Origin: Acidobacteriota bacterium
GTDB taxonomy: Bacteria; Acidobacteriota; Terriglobia; Bryobacterales; Bryobacteraceae
NCBI GenBank assembly: GCA_018268935.1
Contig: JAFDVS010000111.1
Location: 8,783-45,710 of the forward strand
DNA length: 36,928 nt
Direction: 5' to 3'
In this document: in pieces, positions 7,151-15,328 of the stretch
How positions within the stretch are numbered: the first letter of the stretch is position 1
Layout: each line of letters begins with the position of its first letter
Program-made: the position numbers and the translations under genes
Notes under the pieces: generated by a model
Told to the model about the DNA's origin: nothing
Seen by the model: the letters and a program-made list of their open reading frames with translations, nothing else
Databases searched by the model: none

Positions 7151-8104
7151 GTGATACCCTACGTGGGTATGCAATGGGCCTTGCCGATAGCCTTCCTTTT
7201 GTATAGCGCCGCTGTGCAGGCGCAAGTTCCGGCCGACATCCACATGGAGCAGGCCTCCATCTACAGCGAAGGCACGCGGATGGCGGCGGAGAAGTATTTT
7301 CTCAAATCGAATGCGGGGAAGAAACTGCCCACGGTGCTGATGGCGCATGGTTGGGGCGGGGCGATGCGCGCGCTGCGGCCGGATGCGATTGACCTGGCGA
7401 AGGCGGGCTATTTCGTGGTCGCGTTTGACTACCGCGGTTGGGGAGAGAGCGATGCCCGGCTTCTGTTGGCCGCGCCGGCGCCGGAACATAAGAAGGGGGA
7501 AACGTTTCAGGCGCAGGTGAAGGAAGTGCGCGAGGTGGTGGACCCGCTCGATTTCGGGGCGGACTGGCTGAATGCGATTCATTGGATGGCGGGTGAGCCG
7601 ATGGCCGATATGGAGCGGCTGGGGTTGTGGGGCAGCAGCTTTTCGGGCGGGCTGGTGGTGTGGGCGGCGGCGCGCGATGCGCGGGTGAAGGCGGTTCATA
7701 GCCAGGTGGGGTCGCTCGATGGGCGGGGCATCGTAGCCATGGACAAAGCGAAGTTCCTGGAAGATTCGACGAAGCGGGCGCGGGGAGAGATCGGGTATCC
7801 GGCTCCGCTGGCGCAGGAGTTGGGGAAGTTACGCGGTGCGCCGATCCGGTCACGGTTTGCGGATTACGCACCGGTGGAGGATATCGGGCGGGCACCGAAG
7901 TGCGCCATGCAATTTGTCATCGCGGAGAAGGAAGAGCTGTTCGATAATCGGGATCACGCGGTCAAGGCGCATACGCGGCACACAGGACCGAAGCGATTGA
8001 TCACGATTCCGAATATCACGCATTACGGTATCTATTACGAAGCCCGAAAGCAGGCGCAGCAACTGGCGCGGGAGTGGTTCGATCTGCATTTGAAGGCACA
8101 CTAG
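7151..8104 (+). CDS. Secreted alpha/beta hydrolase (dienelactone hydrolase/S15-like)
   Basis: A signal peptide (QWALPIAFLLYSAAVQA) precedes an alpha/beta-hydrolase domain. The oxyanion region is LMAHGWGG, the strand-turn VAFDYRGWGESDA is typical of the fold, and the nucleophile elbow is WGSSFSGG with the first Ser of SF as nucleophile. The acid is probably Asp in LFDNRDH and the base His in ITHYGIYYE. The substrate is unknown; an ester or peptide is likely. The GTG at 7151 has AGAGGG nine bases upstream; ATG at 7169 is an alternative start and gives a more compact leader. The gene ends 17 bases before the first phosphatase of the partner-switching cassette, so it may share its transcript. Confidence 0.8.
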   Translation: MIPYVGMQWALPIAFLLYSAAVQAQVPADIHMEQASIYSEGTRMAAEKYFLKSNAGKKLPTVLMAHGWGGAMRALRPDAIDLAKAGYFVVAFDYRGWGESDARLLLAAPAPEHKKGETFQAQVKEVREVVDPLDFGADWLNAIHWMAGEPMADMERLGLWGSSFSGGLVVWAAARDARVKAVHSQVGSLDGRGIVAMDKAKFLEDSTKRARGEIGYPAPLAQELGKLRGAPIRSRFADYAPVEDIGRAPKCAMQFVIAEKEELFDNRDHAVKAHTRHTGPKRLITIPNITHYGIYYEARKQAQQLAREWFDLHLKAH

Positions 8105-8121
8105 CGCTATCCTGACAGGGC

Positions 8122-9768
8122 ATGGCCACTGGGTTTGATGTCTCGCGTCTCGAAGCGCTGCTGGAGTCCGCAAAACTGCTGCAATCCTCACTGGAACTGG
8201 ATGTCATTCTGAAGCATCTGCTGCGGACGGCGATGGGCCGGCTGCTGGCGCGGCGCGGCTTGATTGCGGTGGAAAAGCGCGATGGCGTGCTGCGAGTGGA
8301 ATTGGTGCGGGGCGCGAATGCGTTGGCCGCGGGATCGGTGTATTCAGAAGAAGCGGCGCGCGAGTCGGGGTTGGAGCGATTTTTTCCCATCGGCGCGGAG
8401 GACAGCCCGGTAGGCGTTCTGGCAGTGGGCGGGTTGGCGGTGGAGTTCAAGCCGGAAGAGGGCGAGTTTCTACAGGCGCTACTGGGCGTAGCGGCGAGCG
8501 TGATTTCGAACGCGCAGGCGCACGATGCGGCGCGGGCGGCGAATCATCTGCTCGATCAACGGATCCAGGAATTGCGGGCGCTGCTCGATCTGGGGCGCGG
8601 GCTGGCGGCGACGCTCGATCCGGATGAAGTAGCGCAACTGGTGGGATTGACGCTGGCCGGGCGGTGGGCGTTGTCGAAGTACGCGATTGCGGCCTATAAA
8701 GACGGGCAGCCCACGGTGGTGCGGCAAAAAGGCATTGATCTGGGCGACGTTGCGCCGTGGCGCGAGCGTTTGCAGGAAATGGCTGAGCCGCGATTGGCAA
8801 CGCACGTGGACAAAGACCTGCTGGAGGCGCTGCGCATTCCCGATGGATCGCTGCTGATTCCGCTGCGCACGCAGGAAGCGACGCTGGGCCTGATGGTGTG
8901 CGGACCGCGCATGCGAGGCATGGTGTATCGCGACGCCGATCTGGAATTCGGCGCGGGATTGGCGGCGCAGGCCGCGGTGGCGTTGGAGAATGCCTGGCAC
9001 TTCCGCGATACGCTGGCGCGGCAGCAATTGGAGAAAGAACTGGAGCTGGCGGCGACGATTCAGCGCGATCTGTTTCCGAAGTCGCTGCCGCCGCTCGAAG
9101 GGCTCGATATTGCGGCGCGCAACCGGCAGGCGAAGCAGGTGGGCGGCGATTACTATGACGTGCTGCCGTTCAGCGGCACTGCGCCTACGGATCCGCATCT
9201 GCTGTGTGTGGCGGACATTTCGGGCAAAGGAATTTCGGCGGCACTGCTGATGTCGATTATTCAGGCGACGCTGCGCTCGCTGCTGCGGCGGGAGACATCG
9301 CTGCTGGAAATTTCGGGCATCGCCAATGAACTGCTGTACGCGACGACGCCATCGAACAAATTCGCCACGGCGTTTCTCTGCGCCATTGACCCGCCGACGG
9401 GTGCGTGCCGATTCGTCAATTGCGGCCACAATGCGGCAGTGCTGCTGCGGGCGGATAATTCGGTGGAAATGCTGGATGGGCCGGGGCTCGCACTGGGGCA
9501 ATTCCCGATGAAGCTGTTTAAAGAGGTCACCTTCCAGTTCAACCCGGGAGACATTCTGGCCATCTATAGCGATGGCGTGAGCGAAGCACAAAATCTCGCG
9601 GAAGATGAGTTTGGCACGGACCGGCTGACGGAATGTCTGCGGGCGAAAGCCGCCGAGCCTTCGGCAGCGATCGTGCAGAATGTCTTTGACGCCATTGACG
9701 CCTTTGCCGGCGATGCGCCACAATTTGACGACATCACCTTGATGATCGTCAAGCGCGGACCATGCTAG
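8122..9768 (+). CDS. GAF-GAF-SpoIIE protein serine/threonine phosphatase (RsbU-like)
   Basis: Residues about 10-130 and 150-290 are two GAF-like sensor domains joined by a helical linker, and 305-546 is a PP2C/SpoIIE phosphatase. All metal ligands are present: Asp343 in GGDYYD, Asp365 in ADISGKG, Asp484 in YSDGV and Asp537 in DDIT. There are no membrane segments, so it is cytosolic. By family precedent it dephosphorylates a STAS anti-anti-sigma protein in response to a signal bound by the GAF domains; the target is probably the STAS protein at 14537-14890 in the same cassette. It overlaps the next gene by seven bases. Confidence 0.9.
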   Translation: MATGFDVSRLEALLESAKLLQSSLELDVILKHLLRTAMGRLLARRGLIAVEKRDGVLRVELVRGANALAAGSVYSEEAARESGLERFFPIGAEDSPVGVLAVGGLAVEFKPEEGEFLQALLGVAASVISNAQAHDAARAANHLLDQRIQELRALLDLGRGLAATLDPDEVAQLVGLTLAGRWALSKYAIAAYKDGQPTVVRQKGIDLGDVAPWRERLQEMAEPRLATHVDKDLLEALRIPDGSLLIPLRTQEATLGLMVCGPRMRGMVYRDADLEFGAGLAAQAAVALENAWHFRDTLARQQLEKELELAATIQRDLFPKSLPPLEGLDIAARNRQAKQVGGDYYDVLPFSGTAPTDPHLLCVADISGKGISAALLMSIIQATLRSLLRRETSLLEISGIANELLYATTPSNKFATAFLCAIDPPTGACRFVNCGHNAAVLLRADNSVEMLDGPGLALGQFPMKLFKEVTFQFNPGDILAIYSDGVSEAQNLAEDEFGTDRLTECLRAKAAEPSAAIVQNVFDAIDAFAGDAPQFDDITLMIVKRGPC

Positions 9769-12194
9769 AGCGCCTCACCAACACTCTGCTTTGGGACAAG
9801 CAGCTTTCGCCGAAGCTGCAGCGCGTGTGGGCTGTGTTGATTCTGCTGGCCCCGCTGGCGATGGCCGCCGGCCTCTTTTTGCAGTGGCGTATCCAGAGCC
9901 ACGTTCCGGCTGTCATCGCGATTGACCGGGACGAAGCAATTCAGATTGCACGGCAGTTCCTGGAGCAGCGTGGAGTCGATTTGATGGACCTGCGCACCAC
10001 GGTGGACTCGGACGATGCAATGGCCATCTATCGCTACCTGGCGCGAGTGAAGCCGGCAGGCGAACAGATGCTGCGAACGGCCGGGCCATGGCTTGAAGTC
10101 AAGGTGCTGTTTGAAGACAACGAAGGGTTGCGCACGACGCGTGTCTCGCTGGATCCAACAGGGCGGGTAACGGGGTACCGATTGTACTTCCCGGAGGATC
10201 ACAATTTCGGCGCGCCGCTGGCGGATGCGGCCGCGCAGCAGAAGGCGGCTGCGGCAGTGGATGAATTCGTGGGCAACTACCGCGGATTAGAGAAGGGCAA
10301 GTGCGAACTGGTCTCGCGGAAAGATTCGCGCGGTGATTCGCAGAGCTATTCCTGCGACTTACGGATCCAGGGGGTAGCGGAGGTGACGGGAAGCGTGCGG
10401 TTGAATCTGCGCGGCAACCAGATCACGGAGCGCTCGCTCTCATTCGATCTTTCCGATAAGGGCGAGAGTTCGGTGAAGGAGAGCCGCACGGCTCGCAACA
10501 TCTATCTCCCTTACCTGCCGACGCTGTTTGTGTTCATGCTGGCGCGCTATTTCAAGCGGCGTGCGCAGAAAGAGATTTCCCGGCAGCGCATGTTCGTGGT
10601 GACGGCGATCATCGCCGCGTTTCTGGCATCGCAAGTGATGCTGGAGGACGAACCGGTACAGATCAACAACGCCGACATCACGATTCCCTACTGGGTACCG
10701 ATTTTGCTTGTGGTGATCTTCGGATACCTGGCGGGCCAGGCCGCGGGATTGGCTTACGCGGCGGCGGAAGGCGATTTGCGGGAGACGAGGCCGGGGCACC
10801 TGACTTCGCTGGATGCATTCTTGAGCGGGAAGGTATTCACGCGGAATGTGGGCCGGTCCGTGGTGCTGGGCACGGTGCTGCTGGCCTGGGCTCTGCTGTT
10901 GCGCAATGGGCTGTACGTGCTGATGGGCTCCGCCACACCGGGAATGGATGGGTTGGCCGGATACAACTATCTGTTCTCACGGCTGCCGTGGCTTTCGCTG
11001 CTGATCACCGCCTTGAGCATCGGCATCATGCAGTGCCTGGCTGGGCTGTTGTGCCCGCTGTCGATTCTGGAGCGGCGTGTGCGCAAGCGGTGGCTGGCGT
11101 GGGCGATTTTCACGGCCTGCACATTGACCACAGCGGCCTACCTGATGAGCGAACCGTTCGCGGGCCTGCAGGCTGCGTTGTTGGCGGCGATCCGCGCCGG
11201 CGCGGTGGTGGCGGCGTTCCTGGGCGTGGATTTGTTCGCGAGCGTCGTCGTCGCGGTGGGCTTCCCCTTGTTCGTGCAATTCGTGGGGCTGAGCCAGGTG
11301 TCACCGCAGTGGTTCGAACATGGAGTGTGGGTAGCCTCTATCACGGTGCTGTGGATTGCGGCGCAGACAGTGTGCGCGTTCTATGGGCGGGTGGTGGATC
11401 CGGCGGCGGTGCGCCCCACTTACGCGAGCGAAATCTACGAACGGCAGCAGTTGGAATCGGAAGTGGCGGCGGCAAAGGAAGCGCAACTGCGCTTGCTGCC
11501 GGTGGGACCACCGGTGATGGACGGGTTGCATGTAGCCGCCTCCTGCAGCGCTGCAGAGACCGTGAACGGCGACTTCTACGATTACTTCCCCATTTCGCGC
11601 ACGCGCCTGGGAGTGCTGATCATCGATGGCGGCGGCATGGGACTGGCTACCGCGCTGACCATCGCATTGGCCAAGGGCTTTCTGATGCACAAGGCGCAGG
11701 AAGGATTGAGCCCGATCGAGACGCTGCGCTCGCTGCGCGCCACGCTGGGCAAGGAGTTGGAGGGCGCATCGGGAGAGGGCATCTGTTTTCTCACAGTGGA
11801 TGTGGCCACGCGCTCGCTTCGGTATGCGCGGTTCGGCAGTACGCCCTGCGTGCTGATTGCCGGCGCCGCGAATCCGATTCAAGAGGTGCGATACAACGAT
11901 CCGGGAATCACCATGTGGGAGGGCTTCGCGACCCTATCGCCAGAGCACCGCGTGGTGGTCTATACAAACGGGCTGAGCCGGCTGATCGGTGAGCCGGATC
12001 GCACGGGCACGGATCGCTGGCTGCAGAAGAAGCTGGGCGGATTGCAGTGGCAGCCGGCAGCGGAGTTTCTCGAGTCGATCATTCAATTGTCGCGGCGCGG
12101 GCGGATGGGGAAGCGCAAGTTGACTGATGACGTGACGGTGATGGTGTGCACAGTGGAAGGACCGGCGGCGAAATCGATGGAGCAGGTGGCATGA
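9762..12194 (+). CDS. Membrane-anchored SpoIIE-family phosphatase with a degenerate active site
   Basis: The 810-residue product has one N-terminal membrane helix (about 22-42), an extracytoplasmic region to about 245, several membrane helices between 250 and 545, and a C-terminal SpoIIE domain from about 570. Two aspartates are kept (Asp604 in NGDFYDYF, Asp622 in IIDGGGMG) and the terminal DDVT (789-792) is intact. The usual YSDG is YTNG, with Asn736 replacing the metal-binding Asp; the NCGHN block is RFGSTP and the SGKG block is GGMG. The protein may therefore be inactive or weakly active, possibly a scaffold or competitor. Its start codon overlaps the previous gene (ATGCTAG) and its stop overlaps the next start (ATGA). 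Confidence 0.85.
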   Translation: MLERLTNTLLWDKQLSPKLQRVWAVLILLAPLAMAAGLFLQWRIQSHVPAVIAIDRDEAIQIARQFLEQRGVDLMDLRTTVDSDDAMAIYRYLARVKPAGEQMLRTAGPWLEVKVLFEDNEGLRTTRVSLDPTGRVTGYRLYFPEDHNFGAPLADAAAQQKAAAAVDEFVGNYRGLEKGKCELVSRKDSRGDSQSYSCDLRIQGVAEVTGSVRLNLRGNQITERSLSFDLSDKGESSVKESRTARNIYLPYLPTLFVFMLARYFKRRAQKEISRQRMFVVTAIIAAFLASQVMLEDEPVQINNADITIPYWVPILLVVIFGYLAGQAAGLAYAAAEGDLRETRPGHLTSLDAFLSGKVFTRNVGRSVVLGTVLLAWALLLRNGLYVLMGSATPGMDGLAGYNYLFSRLPWLSLLITALSIGIMQCLAGLLCPLSILERRVRKRWLAWAIFTACTLTTAAYLMSEPFAGLQAALLAAIRAGAVVAAFLGVDLFASVVVAVGFPLFVQFVGLSQVSPQWFEHGVWVASITVLWIAAQTVCAFYGRVVDPAAVRPTYASEIYERQQLESEVAAAKEAQLRLLPVGPPVMDGLHVAASCSAAETVNGDFYDYFPISRTRLGVLIIDGGGMGLATALTIALAKGFLMHKAQEGLSPIETLRSLRATLGKELEGASGEGICFLTVDVATRSLRYARFGSTPCVLIAGAANPIQEVRYNDPGITMWEGFATLSPEHRVVVYTNGLSRLIGEPDRTGTDRWLQKKLGGLQWQPAAEFLESIIQLSRRGRMGKRKLTDDVTVMVCTVEGPAAKSMEQVA

Positions 12195-14512
12195 AGCTGG
12201 AGCGCGCCGGACTCCTCATAGCCGCGCTGGCGGGCTTTGCCGCGTTCGCACTGCTCTATCCCAAAGCCAACGCCTCACATGCGGAGGAGACTCGCTGGGA
12301 CCGGACGGAGATGCACCGCATCGCGACCGAGCAGGTGCGGCGTGTGCTGAAACTGGATATTTCGTCGTGGTCGTGGGTGTACAACTCGCAGACTCGCGAC
12401 ACGCTGTTTCTGTGGCAGCGGCGTTATGCACGGACGCCGTTTGACAATCTACTCTCCGCGCAGACGTTGGACTTGCTGTATTCCGGGCGCGACGGGCGCG
12501 GAGACATCACGGTCACTTTCAGCCAGGACAGCCGGGTGGTGGCGATTCGCTCAACCAGCAGATCACGCAGCAGGCGGCGCACCGAAGCCACGGAACAAAG
12601 CGCGAGCGAGAATGCGAAGGCGGCATTCGCGGCGCTGGCCGGGCCATATGCCGGGCGTTTTCCGGTGACGCCGGAAGCACGCGGGGAATCGGAGTTTCAA
12701 TGGCTGGCGCCAACGGAAAGCGATCCGCGCGTGCGGTGGCTGATTTCCGTACGTGTGGATTCGGCCGGCGCCGTGCGCGATGCGGTGATTCGCCCCTCGT
12801 TTGACGAAGCGGTGCGGCGCGAGTTTCATCACACCACGCGTGGCATGGGCGAGGCTAAGACTATCGTAGGAGCGACCATCGCGTTTCTGGGCGCGCCGAT
12901 TCTCGGCGGAATGCTGATTTTCGGTTGGATGCGCCGCACGCTGGACCGTAAGCTGGCGTGGCGCGCGGCGCTGCTGTATCTATTGCCGTCGATACCGGTG
13001 CTGTTGATTGAGATGCGCGGACTGGCGCCAGGGGCGGCAACGAAGATTGTGTTTGGCGGGCTGTTTCTCACCGGGTTGGGAGCTTTCGTCTACATCGGCG
13101 TGGGCCAGCGCGCCGCGCGGGAGTTTGAATGGAGCCGCTGGCGCGCGTTCCGCCTGCTGCTGCAGTGGAATTTTCGCGCTTTGGAGGTGGGACGTTCCGT
13201 GTCGCAGGGCCTGCTGTGGTCGGGCGTGCTGGCGGTGATTCCGAGCGCGGTTGTGTTGAGCCGTCTCTTCCCGGATTCCTATCTGCAAACCACAGCCGGG
13301 TGGGCCACGCGCTTTTCCAATGCGCCCGGTGTGAATGCGTTTACGCCTCCGTTCGATTTGTTTCCGACGTTTCTGCTGGCCACGCTGTTGCCGCTGGTTT
13401 CGCAGCGATTCCCCGCGCGCCTGGTTTCGTTGCTGGTATTTGTACCGGCAGCGAGTTTGGCGGTGTATTTCGTCGCTCCGGTGAATGCGGGGCCGGAAGG
13501 AACGACTGCGACCTCGGTGCTGCTGGTGGTGAGTGGAGTGTTGGTTTATCTGCGCTATGACCTGCTGGCCGCGCTCAGCGCATTGAAAGGTTGCACCGCG
13601 CTGTGGACCGCGGCGAGCCTGCTGGATGGTTCGGCGGCACTGCATGCGCACGGATTCGGAGTGTTGGCCGGGCTTGGATTGATCTGGCTGGCAGCCTGGC
13701 AGGTAAGCCGCAAGGGCTATGAAGCCGAGCCGGAGGATCCGATTGCGCAGAGTTTTTTGTCCCAGCGGGAACGGCTGAAAGCCGAATTCAGCCTGGCGCA
13801 ACAGGCGCAGCAGCGCATGCTGCCGAGTACGCCGCCATCCATTCCCGGGTTTGCGCTGGCGGCATCGTGCCAGCCGGCGAAAGACGTGGGCGGGGATTTA
13901 TACGATTACTTCGCGTTGCCCGGAGGGAAGACGGGCTTGTGCGTGGCTGATGTTTCGGGCAAGGGCATGCCTGCCGCTTTATACATGACGCTGACGAAGG
14001 GGTTGATTGCCGCTGCTTCGCCGGAATCGGAAGATGTGACGGACCTGGCGCGGAAGGTCAACCGGCATTTGCATGTGGCTTGCCGGAAGAAGGTGTTCGT
14101 CACCGCCGTACTGGCGGCGGTGGACAGCGAGACGCGCACCGTGGACCTGATTCGCGCGGGGCACAATCCCGCGCTGCTGTACGAAGCCGCGGCGGGCAAG
14201 GCGCGTTATCTGAATCCGCCGGGGATCGGCCTAGGGCTGGCGGGCCCGGCGATGTTCGATCGCGGCGTAAAGCCGGGGCAGGTGCAGTTGCAGCCTGGCG
14301 ATACTCTGGTGCTCTATTCCGATGGCGTCACGGAAGCGATGAATGAGCGGCTGGAGCAGTATGGCGAAGAGCGGCTGCAGCATGTTGTGGAACGCGCGGC
14401 GCGGCTGGACGCGGACGCGATGTTGGGCGAGATCAAGTCCGACCTGGGCGTATTTACGGGTACCGAGCCGTCGCATGATGACGCTACACTTTTGATTTTG
14501 CAGGCAAAGTGA
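12191..14512 (+). CDS. Membrane-anchored SpoIIE-family phosphatase (RsbU-like)
   Basis: The 773-residue product has an N-terminal signal anchor (about 5-22), an extracytoplasmic region of about 200 residues, about eight membrane helices between 224 and 500, a coiled linker (QRERLKAEFSLAQQAQQRML) and a SpoIIE phosphatase domain with all expected motifs: GGDLYDYF (Asp569), ADVSGKGMPAAL (Asp587), AGHNPALL, YSDGV and HDDAT. It should be catalytically competent. The ATG at 12191 overlaps the preceding stop as ATGA; an in-frame ATG at 12146 lies inside the upstream gene and is less likely. Its architecture is close to that of the previous gene, which suggests an old tandem duplication followed by divergence. 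It precedes the STAS gene by 24 bases. Confidence 0.9.
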   Translation: MKLERAGLLIAALAGFAAFALLYPKANASHAEETRWDRTEMHRIATEQVRRVLKLDISSWSWVYNSQTRDTLFLWQRRYARTPFDNLLSAQTLDLLYSGRDGRGDITVTFSQDSRVVAIRSTSRSRSRRRTEATEQSASENAKAAFAALAGPYAGRFPVTPEARGESEFQWLAPTESDPRVRWLISVRVDSAGAVRDAVIRPSFDEAVRREFHHTTRGMGEAKTIVGATIAFLGAPILGGMLIFGWMRRTLDRKLAWRAALLYLLPSIPVLLIEMRGLAPGAATKIVFGGLFLTGLGAFVYIGVGQRAAREFEWSRWRAFRLLLQWNFRALEVGRSVSQGLLWSGVLAVIPSAVVLSRLFPDSYLQTTAGWATRFSNAPGVNAFTPPFDLFPTFLLATLLPLVSQRFPARLVSLLVFVPAASLAVYFVAPVNAGPEGTTATSVLLVVSGVLVYLRYDLLAALSALKGCTALWTAASLLDGSAALHAHGFGVLAGLGLIWLAAWQVSRKGYEAEPEDPIAQSFLSQRERLKAEFSLAQQAQQRMLPSTPPSIPGFALAASCQPAKDVGGDLYDYFALPGGKTGLCVADVSGKGMPAALYMTLTKGLIAAASPESEDVTDLARKVNRHLHVACRKKVFVTAVLAAVDSETRTVDLIRAGHNPALLYEAAAGKARYLNPPGIGLGLAGPAMFDRGVKPGQVQLQPGDTLVLYSDGVTEAMNERLEQYGEERLQHVVERAARLDADAMLGEIKSDLGVFTGTEPSHDDATLLILQAK

Positions 14513-14521
14513 TATCTATAC

Positions 14522-14528
14522 AGAGGAG
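14522..14528 (+). promoter_or_regulatory. Strong ribosome binding site that fixes a TTG start
   Basis: AGAGGAG lies eight bases before the TTG at 14537. The reading frame gives a STAS protein of normal length only from this TTG; no ATG or GTG is available nearby. Confidence 0.75.
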
Positions 14529-14536
14529 ACTATCGT

Positions 14537-14890
14537 TTGGCTAATTCATTTTCCGTCACCGCGTCTGAGCAGGATGGCATTGCCGTTCTCACGTTGGAAG
14601 GCTTTCTGGACGCGCACACCGCGCCGCAGTTTGAAGAGGCTATTCAAAAAGAGATCAATGCCGGTCGCAAGCAGATCGTGATTCATTGCGAAAAGCTCAC
14701 CTACATCTCGTCGGCGGGGCTCGGGGTGTTTATGAGCTTCATCGAAGAAATTCGAGACGCCGGAGGCGACATCAAGATTAGTGGTGTGATTCCCAAGGTT
14801 CTGCAGGTGTTCGAGATCCTCGGGTTTCAGTCGTTGTTTGACATCGTCGGCAACGTGCCGGAAGCCGTGGCCCGATTCCAGCAAGGGTGA
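14537..14890 (+). CDS. STAS-domain anti-anti-sigma factor (RsbV/SpoIIAA-like)
   Basis: The 117-residue protein is a single STAS domain: an N-terminal strand pair (GIAVLTLEGFLDA), a helix, HCEKLTYISSAGLGVFMSF with the conserved phospho-acceptor region, and a C-terminal helix (VLQVFEILGF). The acceptor is Ser59 in the SSAGL motif; the preceding residue is Ser58 rather than the Asp found in SpoIIAA. In a partner switch the unphosphorylated form binds the RsbW-like kinase and frees its target. The gene uses a TTG start and lies between the phosphatase genes and the kinase gene, four bases before the latter, so all components of one switch except the sigma factor are together. Confidence 0.9.
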   Translation: MANSFSVTASEQDGIAVLTLEGFLDAHTAPQFEEAIQKEINAGRKQIVIHCEKLTYISSAGLGVFMSFIEEIRDAGGDIKISGVIPKVLQVFEILGFQSLFDIVGNVPEAVARFQQG

Positions 14891-14893
14891 TAC

Positions 14894-15328
14894 ATGGAAA
14901 ATTTCGAACGGCGGTTCCTCTTACACGTCCCCTCTTCGACCGAGAATCTGTCGCTGATCCGCGATTTCGTGGCCAATATCGGCAAGCAGGCCGGGTTGGC
15001 GGAGACGGAATTGTCGATGGTGGAACTCGCCGTCGATGAGGCGTGCGCCAATGTGATTGAGCACGCCTATGGGCTGGATCAGACCAAGGAGGTGATCGTG
15101 CGGGCGCGCCTGGATGGCGACGCGATCACGATTGAGGTGGTGGATACCGGCAAGGGGTGGGACCCGGGCTCCATTGAGCAGAAGGAGCTGAAGCGGCTGG
15201 TGGAAGAACGCCGCAGCGGCGGGCTCGGCATGCGCATGATGAAGCTGGTGATGGATGAAGTGGAGTACAAGATCAAGCCGGGTGAGCACAACGAATTGCG
15301 GATGACGAAGAAGCTGAAGAAGGATTAG
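14894..15328 (+). CDS. Anti-sigma factor serine kinase (RsbW/SpoIIAB-like GHKL ATPase)
   Basis: The 144-residue product is a single HATPase_c_2 domain. The N-box is DEACANVIEHAY (near residue 55), the G1 box is VVDTGKGWDP and the G2 region is GGLGMRMMKLVMDEVEY. By family precedent it phosphorylates the STAS protein encoded just upstream and binds a sigma factor or other target. No sigma gene is present in the window, so the target is unknown. The stop overlaps the stop of the convergent helicase gene by three bases, which leaves no room for an intergenic terminator. Confidence 0.9.
   Translation: MENFERRFLLHVPSSTENLSLIRDFVANIGKQAGLAETELSMVELAVDEACANVIEHAYGLDQTKEVIVRARLDGDAITIEVVDTGKGWDPGSIEQKELKRLVEERRSGGLGMRMMKLVMDEVEYKIKPGEHNELRMTKKLKKD

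Noticed and set aside
9762..12194. A CPBP-type intramembrane protease domain in the membrane region of the middle phosphatase
   Set aside because: The membrane helices lack the paired-Glu (EExxxR) motif and the later His motifs of that family.
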